Source: Roseomonas indoligenes
GTDB lineage: Bacteria > Pseudomonadota > Alphaproteobacteria > Acetobacterales > Acetobacteraceae
Reading direction: 5' to 3'
Length of the DNA stretch: 64,000 nucleotides
Assembly (NCBI RefSeq): GCF_017813365.1
Contig: NZ_JAGIZA010000001.1
Coordinates: forward strand, 124,001-188,000
The translations under genes and the position numbers were made by a program. The number at the start of each line of letters is the position of its first letter. Within the stretch, counting starts at the first letter, position 1. Positions 1 to 10,558 of the stretch are shown here, piece after piece. The notes under the pieces were generated by a model. The model did no database searches, was not told where the DNA came from, and saw only the letters and a list, made by a program, of their open reading frames with translations.

Positions 1-262
1 CCGCGCCGTGGAGCAGGGCGTGGCCGACAAGGCCGACAACCCGCTGAAGAACGCCCCGCACACGGCGGAGGAGGTGACGGCGGAGGCCTGGGCCCACCCC
101 TACACCCGCGCGCAGGCCGCCTTCCCGCTGCCCTGGGTGGCGGCCGCGAAGTACTGGCCGCCGGTGAAGCGCGTGGACAATGTCTATGGAGACCGCAACC
201 TGGCCTGCACCTGCGCGCCGCTGGAGGCGTACCAGGAGCACCCGAAGGTGGCGGCGGAGTGA
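1..262 (+). CDS. gcvP: Glycine dehydrogenase (decarboxylating), C-terminal fragment
   Basis: Only the last 86 codons lie in the window; the gene begins to the left. The reading frame is open from the window edge to TGA at 260-262. The visible part has the C-terminal signature of the P-protein of the glycine cleavage system: [10 protein letters not shown] near the start, then [18 protein letters not shown] and a CTCAPLE tail. P-protein is the PLP enzyme that decarboxylates glycine and passes the aminomethyl group to lipoylated H-protein. The PLP lysine is outside the window. The stop overlaps the GTG start of the following Nudix gene, so the two are probably co-transcribed. Family identity is firm; whether the protein is the fused or split form cannot be seen. 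Confidence 0.93.
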   Translation, partial: RAVEQGVADKADNPLKNAPHTAEEVTAEAWAHPYTRAQAAFPLPWVAAAKYWPPVKRVDNVYGDRNLACTCAPLEAYQEHPKVAAE

Positions 263-834
263 CACCGCCCCTCTGGGAGGTGCTCTCCTCCCGCACCGTG
301 GTCCGCGATCGCTGGATCGAGCTGCGCGCGGATGCGGTGCGGGATTCGAAGGGGAACGTGCTGGACCCCTTCTACAGCCTGTCCTACCCGGACTGGGTGC
401 AGGTGGTGGCGATCACGCCGGCGGACGAGCTGGTGCTGGTCCGCCAGTACCGCCACGGCGCCCGGGCCTGGGTGCTGGAACTGCCGGCCGGCGCCATCGA
501 CCCGGCGGATGCCGATGAATGCGCGGCCGCCGCGCGCGAGCTGCGCGAAGAAACCGGCTACAGCGCCGCCGAATACCGCTCCGTGGGCGCGCTGAGCCCG
601 AACACGGCCACGCACCGCAACCTTTCCCGCACCGTGCTGGCGCTGGACGCCACGCACACCCATCCCACGGCGCATGAGGCGGGGGAGGACATCACGGTGG
701 AGCTGTGGCCAATCCCGCGCGTGCTGGCGGGGCTGCGGGATGGACTGCTGCCGCAGGCCATGCATGTTTCGGCCCTGTTGCTGGCGCTGCAGGCCGCCGG
801 CCGGCTCGACCTCCGCCTGAAGGACCCGACATGA
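259..834 (+). CDS. Nudix hydrolase, ADP-ribose pyrophosphatase-like
   Basis: A 191-residue protein whose GTG start overlaps the gcvP stop (GTGA). It has the substrate-loop sequence [18 protein letters not shown] followed by a Nudix box ending in RELREETGY, the Mg-binding helix of Nudix enzymes. The spacing from the box glycine to RE is one residue longer than the canonical pattern, and an Asp stands where the first Glu is expected. Length and the ELPAG motif match the ADP-ribose/nucleoside-diphosphate-sugar group, but Nudix substrates cannot be assigned reliably from sequence. The stop overlaps the ATG of the next gene (ATGA). Confidence 0.85.
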   Translation: MTPPLWEVLSSRTVVRDRWIELRADAVRDSKGNVLDPFYSLSYPDWVQVVAITPADELVLVRQYRHGARAWVLELPAGAIDPADADECAAAARELREETGYSAAEYRSVGALSPNTATHRNLSRTVLALDATHTHPTAHEAGEDITVELWPIPRVLAGLRDGLLPQAMHVSALLLALQAAGRLDLRLKDPT

Positions 835-1280
835 GCGAGATCCGCATCCTCCCCGTCGAGCAGCGGCACCGTGCCGACTGGGACAAGCTCTACGCCGGCT
901 ATGCCGAGTTCTACCGCGTGACGCAGACGCCCGAGATGCGCGACCGCGTCTGGTCCTGGATCCACGACCCCGCGCATGAGACGAACGGCCTTGTCGCCGA
1001 GGATGCGGAGGGCCGCGCCGTGGGCCTGGCGCATTTCCGCGGCTTCGCCCGCCCGCTTTCGGCAACAACCGGCGGCTACCTGGACGATCTCTTCGTCGAT
1101 CCCCAGATGAGGGGCAAGCGCGTTGCCGATGCGCTCATCGAAGCCCTTGCCGAGGAAGGCCGCCGCCGCGGTTGGAGCGTCATCCGTTGGATCACAGCCG
1201 AGGACAACAGCCGCGCCCGCGCGGTCTACGACCGCGTGGCGAAGCTGACGCCCTGGCGGACCTACGACATCCCGCTGTGA
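831..1280 (+). CDS. GNAT-family N-acetyltransferase
   Basis: A 149-residue acetyltransferase. ATG 831 is chosen because it overlaps the upstream stop (ATGA) and gives the usual short GNAT length; an open frame extends further upstream but lies inside the Nudix gene. The core shows the acetyl-CoA pattern: a strand ending GYLDDLFVDPQMRGKRVADAL (R/Q-x-x-G-x-G/A variant MRGKRVA) and a C-terminal segment AEDNSRARAVYDRV typical of motif B. It acetylates a small molecule or protein amine; the substrate is unknown. It is the third link in a four-gene coupled chain starting with gcvP. Confidence 0.88.
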   Translation: MSEIRILPVEQRHRADWDKLYAGYAEFYRVTQTPEMRDRVWSWIHDPAHETNGLVAEDAEGRAVGLAHFRGFARPLSATTGGYLDDLFVDPQMRGKRVADALIEALAEEGRRRGWSVIRWITAEDNSRARAVYDRVAKLTPWRTYDIPL

Positions 1281-2212
1281 CACGCCGCCGGGCGCTGCTC
1301 GCGGCGCCCGCGCTGATGCTCGCCCCGGCGGGCTGCTCGGCCGAACCGCGCCCGACGGAGGCCCGCATCACCGAATCCCGCACCATCTGGCGGGATGCCG
1401 CACGCGCGCGCGACATCCCCGTCCTCATCCGTGAGCCCGCCGGCACCGGCCCGGCGCCTACGATCCTCATCTCCCACGGCCTCGGCGGCTCCCGCGAGGG
1501 GCTGGCCTATCTCGGCCGCGCGCTGGCGGAGAGGGGCTACCTCGCGGTCCATCTCCAGCATATCGGCTCTGACGACAGCCTCTGGCGCGGCGGCGGGGAT
1601 CGTATGATTGGTCTCGCGGCCGGGGCGCTGAACGTACAGGCGGCGCTGGACCGGCTGCTGGACAGCCAGTTCGCGCTGAACAACCTGCCCGACCGCGCCG
1701 ATCCCGGGCGCCTGGCCATGGCCGGCCACTCCTTCGGTGCCTGGACGGTGCAGCACATGCTGGGCGAGCGCCTGCCCGGTGGGGACCGCGGCCTGGGCCT
1801 GCCCGATCCGCGGCTGAAGGCCGGCGTCGCCCTATCGCCCATTCCCGCCATCGGCCTGCCGCCGCGCCTGGCCTATGGCGGCTTCGCCGTGCCGATGCTG
1901 CACATTACCGGGACCGAGGATCACGGCTTCATCGAGGGCATCCGCGCCCCCGCCCGCCGCGCGCCCTTCGAGGAATCCCGCAATCCCGGCGCCCTGGCCG
2001 TGCTGAACGGCGCCGCCCACGCCTCCTTTGCCGACGAGGCGGAGGCCGGGGGTCGCTGGGCCGACAGCACCTACCACGCCAGGGCTGCCGCGCTCTCGGT
2101 CACCTTTCTGGACGCCGTGCTGCGGGCAGACGGGGCAGCCCGGCAGCTTCTGCGTGGGGGCGCGGCGGAACTGCTCGGGCCGGGGGACGAGTTCATAGAG
2201 CGGGGTCTCTGA
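1277..2212 (+). CDS. Exported alpha/beta hydrolase (lipoprotein-like)
   Basis: A 311-residue protein. GTG 1277 overlaps the GNAT stop (GTGA). The N-terminus has arginines (TRRR), a hydrophobic stretch and a lipobox-like LAPAGC around residues 17-22, so it is probably an outer-layer lipoprotein. The hydrolase fold is indicated by an oxyanion segment ISHGLGGS and a nucleophile elbow GHSFG, with an acid/His region near GAAHASF. It resembles the dienelactone-hydrolase/PAF-acetylhydrolase group of serine esterases. Substrate unknown. A terminator-like hairpin follows immediately. Confidence 0.82.
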   Translation: MTRRRALLAAPALMLAPAGCSAEPRPTEARITESRTIWRDAARARDIPVLIREPAGTGPAPTILISHGLGGSREGLAYLGRALAERGYLAVHLQHIGSDDSLWRGGGDRMIGLAAGALNVQAALDRLLDSQFALNNLPDRADPGRLAMAGHSFGAWTVQHMLGERLPGGDRGLGLPDPRLKAGVALSPIPAIGLPPRLAYGGFAVPMLHITGTEDHGFIEGIRAPARRAPFEESRNPGALAVLNGAAHASFADEAEAGGRWADSTYHARAAALSVTFLDAVLRADGAARQLLRGGAAELLGPGDEFIERGL

Positions 2213-2253
2213 GGCCCCTTCCGCACCGGGCCACATGGCGGCAGAAGGGGCCT
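2212..2253 (+). terminator. Hairpin after the hydrolase gene
   Basis: A perfect 10-bp stem, AGGCCCCTTC at 2212-2221 pairing with GAAGGGGCCT at 2244-2253, encloses a 22-base loop. It begins at the last base of the hydrolase stop codon. There is no long T-run, as is common in GC-rich genomes, so termination is inferred from position and stem strength. Confidence 0.5.
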
Positions 2254-2293
2254 TATCGGCCGCTCCCAGGGCGGCCCAAGAGGATTGTCCCGC

Positions 2294-3487
2294 ATGAGCG
2301 TCGCCCCTAGCCTCGAAGCCGACCTGGCCGAAACCCTTCCCGCGCACATCAAGAGCGTGGGCACCAGCCAGATCGGCCTCGTCGCGGACCGGGGCCGGGA
2401 CGACCCGGACGTGGTGAAGCTCTGGATCGGCGAGGGCGATCTGCCCACCCCGGACTTCGTGGTGGAGGCCGCCCACAAGGCCATGCTGGCCGGCGAGACC
2501 CGCTACACCTATTCCCGCGGCATTCCCCAGCTTCACCAGGCCTTGTCCGACTACCACCGCCGCCATTGGGGCGTGGAGGTGACGCCGGAGCGCTTCGCCA
2601 TCACCGCCGGCGGCATGAACGCCATCATGCAGGCCTGCCAGGCCCTGCTGGAGCCGGGCGACGAGATCATCATCCCCACCCCGAACTGGCCCAACTTGGC
2701 CGAGGCCGCCCGGGTGAACGGCGCCGTCCCCGTCACCGTGCCCTATCGCCGCAGCGCCGATGGCCGCTTCTCTCTGCCGATCGAGGACATCGAGGCCGCG
2801 ATCACGCCCCGCACCCGCATGGTGGTGGTGAACTCCCCCTCCAATCCCACTGGCTGGGTGATGCCGCTGGCGGAGATGGAGGCGCTGCTCAAGCTGGCCC
2901 GTGCGCGGGACCTCTGGATCCTCTCGGACGAGGTCTACTCCCACTTCACCTACGGCAACGCGATCGCGCCCTCCTTCCTGCAGATCACCACGCCGCGGGA
3001 CCGGCTGATCGTCACCAACACCTTCTCCAAGAACTGGGCGATGACGGGCTGGCGCGCCGGCTGGATCATCTTCCCCGACGGGCTGACGGGCGCCTTCTCC
3101 AAGCTGGCCCAGTACAACACCACCTCCATCCCCACCTTCATCCAGCACGCCTGCGTCACGGCGCTGGAGGAGGGCGACGCCTTCATCCGCACCATGGTCG
3201 GCCGCTGCGCGGACAGCCGCGCGATCATGGTGGAGGGGCTTTCCCGCCTGAAGGGCGTGACGGTCTTCCAGCCCGAGGGCGCCTTCTATCTCATGGCGAA
3301 GATCGACACGGCCGAGACGAGCCTGGACCTCGCCTTCCGCCTGCTGCGGGATGCGAAGGTGGGCGTGGCCCCCGGCACCGCCTTCGGACCGGAAGGGGAA
3401 GGCTTCGTGCGCATCTGCTTCGCCGTCAGCCCCGGCCTGGCGCGGGAGGCGGTGGCACGGCTGGCGCGGGTGCTCGGCGAGAAGTAG
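2294..3487 (+). CDS. Class I/II aminotransferase (PLP-dependent)
   Basis: A 397-residue fold-type I aminotransferase. ATG 2294 is preferred over a TTG at 2285 because AAGAGGA (2278-2284) lies 9 bases before it as a ribosome-binding site. The PLP lysine is K246 in NTFSKNWAMTGWRAGW; the segment NSPSNPTGWV and the conserved R near VRICFAVSPG bind substrate and cofactor. It resembles the aspartate/aromatic aminotransferase subgroup Igamma. The amino donor cannot be told. It is separated from the next SDR gene by 59 bp and read in the same direction. Confidence 0.9.
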   Translation: MSVAPSLEADLAETLPAHIKSVGTSQIGLVADRGRDDPDVVKLWIGEGDLPTPDFVVEAAHKAMLAGETRYTYSRGIPQLHQALSDYHRRHWGVEVTPERFAITAGGMNAIMQACQALLEPGDEIIIPTPNWPNLAEAARVNGAVPVTVPYRRSADGRFSLPIEDIEAAITPRTRMVVVNSPSNPTGWVMPLAEMEALLKLARARDLWILSDEVYSHFTYGNAIAPSFLQITTPRDRLIVTNTFSKNWAMTGWRAGWIIFPDGLTGAFSKLAQYNTTSIPTFIQHACVTALEEGDAFIRTMVGRCADSRAIMVEGLSRLKGVTVFQPEGAFYLMAKIDTAETSLDLAFRLLRDAKVGVAPGTAFGPEGEGFVRICFAVSPGLAREAVARLARVLGEK

Positions 3488-3546
3488 CCGGCGCGGCTTG
3501 CCCGATCCCCCGGCCGGGGCGACCCTTCCGGGGAGGAGGAAACACC

Positions 3547-4305
3547 ATGCCCCGCTATGACCTGGAGGGCCGCGCGGCCCTGGTGACAGGCGCCGCCTCC
3601 GGCATCGGCCTCGCCACCGCGCGCGCCCTGGCAGAGAACGGGTGCGCCGTGGCCGTGAACTTCCTGCCCGGCGACCCGCGCGGGCCGGAGGCCGCGGCCG
3701 AGCTGCGCGCCACCGGCGCCCGCATCCTGGAGGCGCCCGGCGCCATCGGAGACGGCACCGAGGCCGCCATGGTGGAGGCGGCCGTCGCCGCGCTCGGCCG
3801 GCTGGACCTGCTGGTGAACAACGCCGGCACCCCCGGAACCGTCCGCACCATCCCCGGCCGGGAACTGGACGCGATCACGGACGAGCTGTGGGATTCGGTG
3901 CTGGACACCAATCTCAAGGGCCTGTTCCGCACCACTCGTGCGGCCGTGCCGGCCCTGCGGGAGGCGCGCGGCGCGGTGGTGAGCATCGCCTCCGTCGCGG
4001 GCATGACGGGGCGCGGCTCCTCCATGGCCTATGCCGCCAGCAAGGCCGGGGTGATCGCGCTCACCCGCCACCTCGCGCGCGGGCTGGGGCCGGAGATCCG
4101 GGTGAATGCCGTGGCGCCGGGCGCCGTGGACAGCACCTGGCAGATCGAGTGGACGGATGCCCAGCGGCGCCAGTCCATCGAGAACTGCCCGCTCGGCCGC
4201 CGCTGCGTGCCGGAAGACATCGCGGAGGTGGTGCTCTTCCTCGGCTGCGCCGGCGCCATGGTGAACGGCCAGACCCTTCTGGTGGACGGGGGGCTGACCC
4301 TCTAG
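3547..4305 (+). CDS. Short-chain dehydrogenase/reductase (SDR)
   Basis: A 252-residue classical SDR. ATG 3547 follows a strong GAGGAGGAA ribosome-binding site; the open frame extends upstream but only as a shadow of the aminotransferase. Cofactor motif TGAASGIG near residue 14, NNAG near residue 90, catalytic S149, Y162 and K166 (AYAASKAG), and a C-terminal LVDGGLTL. It reduces or oxidises a carbonyl/alcohol using NAD(P)(H); FabG-like in length but without an acyl-carrier context. Substrate unknown. Confidence 0.92.
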   Translation: MPRYDLEGRAALVTGAASGIGLATARALAENGCAVAVNFLPGDPRGPEAAAELRATGARILEAPGAIGDGTEAAMVEAAVAALGRLDLLVNNAGTPGTVRTIPGRELDAITDELWDSVLDTNLKGLFRTTRAAVPALREARGAVVSIASVAGMTGRGSSMAYAASKAGVIALTRHLARGLGPEIRVNAVAPGAVDSTWQIEWTDAQRRQSIENCPLGRRCVPEDIAEVVLFLGCAGAMVNGQTLLVDGGLTL

Positions 4306-4314
4306 ATAGCGGAA

Positions 4315-6164
<1,850 letters not shown>

Positions 6165-6214
6165 TCCGGCGCCCTGCCAGGGGCTGGCAGACACCTCCTT
6201 CGACGGATGGGCTG

Positions 6215-6847
6215 ATGCGCTTCCTCCCGGTTGTCCTCGCCCTCCTGCTGCTGACGGGCTGCGCGGGAACGGGCGACAGCGCCCCGGCATCCCGCTCGAC
6301 GCCGCAGGAGGAAGGCGGGGCGCTGCCGGTGGAATTCGATGGCTTCCGCCGGGTCGGCAACCCTCTCAACTTTGAGGGACAGCCCGGCGGCGCGGGCCTC
6401 GGTGCCGGCGTGCGCTACGCCCCCGCAAATGGCGAGCGCATCGCGCTCACGGTCTATATCTACGACCGCGGCCGGCCCCGCGCGCCGGAGGGCGGCGCGA
6501 GTCCGGACGTGCTGGACGAATTGCGGACGACCACGGCCGAACTGAACGCCGCCGTGCGGGCGGGGATCTACCGGTCGGTGAAGTTCAATACTGGGATGAA
6601 TCTGGGGCAGGGGAATGTACCGACCGAGCTGCGCTGCCTGAATTTCAGCATGGTCCAGCGCGACGGCACTCCCACGGGCGACAGCGTCTGCGTCACCGTC
6701 GTGAACGGGCGCTTCATGAAGGTGCGGCTCACCGTCTCCACCCCGCCGGAGCCCGTCATGGCCGGGGTGCTGGCCATCGCCATCCTGCAGAGGTTCCGTG
6801 GCCTTGGGATGCAGAACGGAACCCCGGCCTCGGGCCTGCGCACCTAG
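6215..6847 (+). CDS. Lipoprotein of unknown function
   Basis: A 210-residue protein with a lipoprotein signal: short basic N-terminus, hydrophobic run, lipobox LLTGC at residues 12-16. The mature part has several predicted strands (VRYAPANGERIALTVYIYDR, SVCVTVVNGRFMKVRLTVS) and a Cys pair (RCLN and SVCV) that could form a disulphide. No family is recognised. It stands 50 bp after ccrM and is convergent with a LysR regulator whose stop codon it overlaps by a few bases. Confidence 0.75.
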   Translation: MRFLPVVLALLLLTGCAGTGDSAPASRSTPQEEGGALPVEFDGFRRVGNPLNFEGQPGGAGLGAGVRYAPANGERIALTVYIYDRGRPRAPEGGASPDVLDELRTTTAELNAAVRAGIYRSVKFNTGMNLGQGNVPTELRCLNFSMVQRDGTPTGDSVCVTVVNGRFMKVRLTVSTPPEPVMAGVLAIAILQRFRGLGMQNGTPASGLRT

Positions 6848-7779
6848 GGTACCGGTTGAGCGGCGGGCTCCGGCTTCCCGGCGGCGCCGCCCTGGTCCGG
6901 CTCGGGCCACTCCCGCCGCAGCACAGCCAGCACGGCTTCCAGCGCCGGGTTGTCCGCGCCGGTCCAGGCCAGGATCAGCTCCGCCGAGAGCGGCGGCGTG
7001 CCGCGCAGCGGGCGCAGCACCACGTCCACCGGACGCAGCCGGTCCGCCGCCCGCGGCACCAGCGCAAGGCCGATCCCGGCACCCACCAGGGCCAGGATGG
7101 AATGGGTCTGGCTGACATGCTGCACCCGCCCGGGCGCCACGCCGGAGAGCCGCAGCACGGACAGCACGAGATCGTGCAGGTATCGCCCTTCCACCGGCGG
7201 GTAGGTGATCAGCGGCTGCCCATCCAGCACGGCCGGGTCCACCGCCTCCTCCGCCGCCATCGGGTGGTCGCGCGGCAGGGCGAGGAGCATCTCCTCCCGC
7301 TCCAGCCGCAGGAAGGGGACGCCGCCCGCCGGCGGCCGCAGCAGCCCGGCATCGATGCCGCCCGCGCGCAGGGCCGTCCACTGCTCCACCGTCACCATCT
7401 CCCGCAGGTTCAGCTCGATCCCCGGCGCGCTTCGGCGGATCAGCGCCACCAGCCGCGGCAGCACGGCGTAGCTGGAGGCGGCGGTGAAACCGAGGGTGAG
7501 GCTGCCCGTCTCCCCGCGCGCCACGCGCAGCGCCTCCCGCGCCGCGCCCTCCGCCATGCGCAGCATCCGCCGGGCCTGGTGCAGGAACACCTGCCCCGCC
7601 GGGGTCAGCCGCACCGCCCGGCTGGTCCGCAGGAACAGGGCGAAGCCGATCTCGTGCTCCAGAAGCTGGATCTGCCGGGAGAGGGGCGGCTGGGTCATGT
7701 GGAGGCGGGCCGCGGCGCGGCGGAAATGCAGCTCCTCGGCCACGGCAACGAAGCAGCGAAGCTGGCTCAGTTCGAACAT
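6844..7779 (-). CDS. LysR-family transcriptional regulator
   Basis: A 311-residue LysR regulator. ATG 7779 gives the canonical start MFELSQLRCFVAVAEE; a slightly longer frame upstream would run across the promoter. The N-terminal winged helix (residues 1-60) contains AAARLHMTQPPLSRQIQLLE, followed by a linker and a two-lobed effector-binding domain. It is divergent from a Bug-type binding protein and an Ldh-type dehydrogenase, the usual arrangement for a LysR controlling its neighbour. A perfect inverted repeat sits against its start codon. Confidence 0.93.
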   Translation of the reverse strand: MFELSQLRCFVAVAEELHFRRAAARLHMTQPPLSRQIQLLEHEIGFALFLRTSRAVRLTPAGQVFLHQARRMLRMAEGAAREALRVARGETGSLTLGFTAASSYAVLPRLVALIRRSAPGIELNLREMVTVEQWTALRAGGIDAGLLRPPAGGVPFLRLEREEMLLALPRDHPMAAEEAVDPAVLDGQPLITYPPVEGRYLHDLVLSVLRLSGVAPGRVQHVSQTHSILALVGAGIGLALVPRAADRLRPVDVVLRPLRGTPPLSAELILAWTGADNPALEAVLAVLRREWPEPDQGGAAGKPEPAAQPVP

Positions 7780-7780
7780 T

Positions 7781-7797
7781 GATCCAGTTTGTGGATC
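7781..7797. promoter_or_regulatory. Candidate LysR operator (inverted repeat)
   Basis: GATCCA at 7781-7786 and TGGATC at 7792-7797 form a perfect 6-bp inverted repeat with a 5-base spacer, in the 121-bp gap between the divergent LysR and Bug genes. It ends two bases from the LysR start codon, a position suited to autorepression. Assignment to this LysR protein is inferred from location only. Confidence 0.45.
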
Positions 7798-7900
7798 GAA
7801 CGATCCGCATTCAAGCTTGGACAAGCATCGCCCGGCCCCGCCAGTCTGCCGCCTGACAAGGGCGCCTCAGCCGCCTGCAACGGGAACAGGGACAACCAGG

Positions 7901-8899
7901 ATGAACCGCCGCGACCTTCTCCGTGCCAGCCTGGCGGGCACGGCGCTTTCCGGCCTTGCCGCGCCCGCCCTGCGCGCCCAGGGGACGAACCAGGGAGCGA
8001 ACCAGGGCTTCGACCACACGATCCGCATCATCGTGCCGAACGCGCCGGGCGGCACCAGCGACATCCTGGCCCGGCTGATCGCGCCGGATCTGACGCGGAT
8101 CCTCGGCCAGACCGTGGTGATCGAGAACCGGGCCGGCGCCGCCGGCAACATCGGCGCGGACGCCGTGGCGAAGAGCACGCCGGACGGCCACACGCTGCTG
8201 CTGATGGATGTCTCCACCCTCGCCATCAACCCCACGCTCTTCCCGCGCATGCCCTTCGACGTGCAGAAGGACCTCGCGCCGGTTTCCATGCTGATCTACG
8301 CGCCCTACCTGCTGGCGACGAAGTCGGCGCTGCCGGTGCGCGACGCCGCGAGCTTCGCGGCCTATGCCAAGGCCAATCCGGGCCTGAACGTCGCCAATGC
8401 CGGCGTGGGTAGCCTGACGCACCTCACCTCCGCGGAGCTCGGCACCTTCCTGGGCGGGCACTTCACCCAGGTTCCCTATCGCGGCGGCGCCCCGGCCCTG
8501 GTGGCGGTGACGACGGGGGAGGCGGACCTGATCGTCAACGGCGCCACCGCCACCATCCCCTTCGTGAAGAACAACCAGATGCGCGGCATCGCCGTCTCCG
8601 GCGAGCACCGGCTGGAGGGGCTGCCGGAGGTGCCGACCTTCAAGGAGCTGGGCTGGCCCATGGCCGATTCCGGCACCTGGCAGGGCATCATGGTCCAGGG
8701 CAACACGCCGAAGCCGCTGGTGGAGCGCCTGCACGCCGCGCTGCGCGAGGTGGTGACCGTGCCGACCATCGCCGCCCGCTTCAAGGAACTCGGCGCCGAG
8801 CCGCGCACGGACGGGCCGGAGGCCTTCCGGGAGTGGCTGGGCCGCAGCACCACCACCTTCGGGCGCATCGTGCAGGCCAACAACATCAAGGCCGAGTGA
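7901..8899 (+). CDS. Bug/TctC-family tripartite tricarboxylate transporter binding protein
   Basis: A 332-residue periplasmic binding protein. The start MNRRDLLRASLAGTALSGL carries a twin-arginine-like signal with cleavage after residues such as ALRAQG. The mature protein has the Bug hallmarks: IRIIVPNAPGGTSDILARL near the start, VVIENRAGAAGNIGADAVA, and later QVPYRGGAPALVAVTTGE and GLPEVPTFKELG. Such proteins bind organic acids for a TctAB permease, but no tctA or tctB is present here; Bug proteins are often orphans in this kind of genome. Coupled to the next dehydrogenase gene. Confidence 0.93.
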   Translation: MNRRDLLRASLAGTALSGLAAPALRAQGTNQGANQGFDHTIRIIVPNAPGGTSDILARLIAPDLTRILGQTVVIENRAGAAGNIGADAVAKSTPDGHTLLLMDVSTLAINPTLFPRMPFDVQKDLAPVSMLIYAPYLLATKSALPVRDAASFAAYAKANPGLNVANAGVGSLTHLTSAELGTFLGGHFTQVPYRGGAPALVAVTTGEADLIVNGATATIPFVKNNQMRGIAVSGEHRLEGLPEVPTFKELGWPMADSGTWQGIMVQGNTPKPLVERLHAALREVVTVPTIAARFKELGAEPRTDGPEAFREWLGRSTTTFGRIVQANNIKAE

Positions 8900-9960
8900 G
8901 GGGGGTGACCGGGGATCTCCTCCGCCCGCCCGCGGAACTGACGCGCCACGCCGCCGCCCTCTTCACGGCGGCGGGGCTGGATCGGGAGAAGGCGGAGAGC
9001 ACCGCCCGCCTTCTCGTGCTGACGGACATGATGGGCCGCCGCACCCACGGCCTTGCCCAGGTGCCGGCCTACCTGGATCAGGTCGAGCGCGGGCTGATGG
9101 AGCGAAGCGGCGAGCCGGAGGTGCTGCGCGACACCGGCGGCACGGTGGTCTGGGACGGCGGCTACCGCCCCGGCCTCTGGCTCATGGAGCGCGCGCTGAA
9201 GCTCGGCTTCGAGCGCCTGCCGCAGCACGGCACCTTCACCCTGGCGATGCGGAAGAGCCACCATATTGGCTGCCTCGCCGCCCTGGCGAAGCAGGCGACG
9301 GATCGCGGCTACCTGGCGATCATCGCTTCCTCCGGCCCGCATACGAAGATCGTCGCGCCCTTCGGCGGGAAGGAGGGGCTGTTCAGCCCCAACCCCTTCG
9401 CCATCGGCTTTCCCGCAACGGAATTCCCGGTCCTGGTGGACATCTCCTCCTCCATCACCTCCCTCTCCATGACGCGGGAGAAGGCGGCGGCCGGCGCGCA
9501 GTTCGACAATCCCTGGGTGCTCGACCACGAGGGGCGGCCGAGCCGCGATCCATCCGTGGTGGAGGGAGGTGAGGCGCGCGGCAGCCTCATGCTGCTGGGC
9601 GGGACGGATGCCGGCCACAAGGGCTTCGGCCTCGCGCTGCTGGTGGAGGCGCTGACGGGCGGGCTGGCGGGCTACGGCCGCAAGGACGCGCCGACGCGCT
9701 GGGGCGCCAGCGTCTTCCTCCAGTTGCTGGACCCGGCGGCCTTCGCGGGGCGGGATGCCTTCGTCGCCCAGATGGATTTCCTGGCAGACCGCATCCACGC
9801 GAATCCGGCGATCGACCCCGACGCGCCCGTGCGCCTGCCCGGCGAGAAGGCGGCGCGCCTGATCGCCGGGGCGGAAAGGGATGGCGTCCGCCTGCCCGCG
9901 GCGCTGGCCGAGGCCCTGCGCGGCCATGCGGCACGGCTGGGGGTGGAGGCGATAGTTTGA
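8896..9960 (+). CDS. Ldh-family (malate/lactate/ureidoglycolate-type) NAD(P)-dependent dehydrogenase
   Basis: About 354 residues. GTG 8896 overlaps the Bug stop (GTGA); GTG 8905, three codons on, is an alternative. Family features: MMGRRTHGLAQVPAYLDQ near residue 40, MRKSHHIGCLAALAKQA, NPFAIGFPA, and DAGHKGFGLALLVEALTGGLAG. These enzymes oxidise 2-hydroxyacids and are unrelated to classical lactate dehydrogenase. The link to a Bug binding protein suggests uptake and oxidation of a 2-hydroxyacid, which is inference. A strong hairpin follows the stop. Confidence 0.9.
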   Translation: MRGVTGDLLRPPAELTRHAAALFTAAGLDREKAESTARLLVLTDMMGRRTHGLAQVPAYLDQVERGLMERSGEPEVLRDTGGTVVWDGGYRPGLWLMERALKLGFERLPQHGTFTLAMRKSHHIGCLAALAKQATDRGYLAIIASSGPHTKIVAPFGGKEGLFSPNPFAIGFPATEFPVLVDISSSITSLSMTREKAAAGAQFDNPWVLDHEGRPSRDPSVVEGGEARGSLMLLGGTDAGHKGFGLALLVEALTGGLAGYGRKDAPTRWGASVFLQLLDPAAFAGRDAFVAQMDFLADRIHANPAIDPDAPVRLPGEKAARLIAGAERDGVRLPAALAEALRGHAARLGVEAIV

Positions 9961-9981
9961 AACAGGGGGCCTGAAACGGGA

Positions 9982-10013
9982 ACCGCCCGCCCCGGTATCC
10001 CGGGGCGGGCGGT
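9982..10013. terminator. Strong hairpin between convergent genes
   Basis: A perfect 14-bp GC-rich stem: 9982-9995 (ACCGCCCGCCCCGG) pairs with 10000-10013 across the 4-base loop TATC. It lies between the dehydrogenase stop (9960) and the bioY stop (10040) of converging transcripts, so it can serve both strands. No T-run is visible. Confidence 0.8.
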
Positions 10014-10039
10014 CCGAAGCCAGCGGTGGCGCGGCGGGA

Positions 10040-10558
10040 TCAGCCCCGGCGCAGCGCCCGCATCGTGGCGAAAGCCAGCGCCGTCTTCACGACCGTGCCC
10101 GGCACGAAGAGCAGGAAGCCGGCCATCCAGGCCTTCTCGAGCCCGACATGGGCAGCCAGCCACAGCACGCCCGGCACGAAGACCGCCAGGTGCGCCGCCG
10201 CGAGCACCGCCGCCTGCCGCAGCGCGCCGCGCCCAGCCTGCCCGGCGATGACGGCCGCGGGGATGAAGCCCAGCAGGAAGCCCGCGGTCGGGCCCATCAG
10301 CGCGGCCGGGCCGGCGCCGCCCGCGAAGACCGGCAGGCCCACCGCACCCTCGGCGAGGTAGAGCGCCACCGTCGCGGCCCCGAGGCGGGAACCGCCGAGC
10401 GCGCCGATCAGCAGCACGGCCAGGGTCTGCAGCGTGGCCGGCACCGGCCACATCGGCAGGGTGACCTGCGCGGAGGCCGCCAGCACGGCGCTGCCGAGCA
10501 GGGCCATGGACAGGAAGCGCAGCGCCGGCCGCGCGGCAAGGAATGGGATGGCGGTCAT
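10040..10558 (-). CDS. bioY: Biotin transporter substrate-binding subunit BioY
   Basis: A 172-residue membrane protein with about six hydrophobic segments and BioY signatures: VTLPMWPVPATLQTLAVLL, ALYLAEGAVGLPVFAGG, and GPTAGFLLGFIPAAV. BioY is the S-component of energy-coupling-factor biotin transport. No bioM or bioN lies in the window, so it may work alone, as reported for some BioY proteins, or with distant ECF subunits. Its ATG overlaps the mutY stop by 4 bp (ATGA) and it is read from the mutY promoter. Confidence 0.93.
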   Translation of the reverse strand: MTAIPFLAARPALRFLSMALLGSAVLAASAQVTLPMWPVPATLQTLAVLLIGALGGSRLGAATVALYLAEGAVGLPVFAGGAGPAALMGPTAGFLLGFIPAAVIAGQAGRGALRQAAVLAAAHLAVFVPGVLWLAAHVGLEKAWMAGFLLFVPGTVVKTALAFATMRALRRG

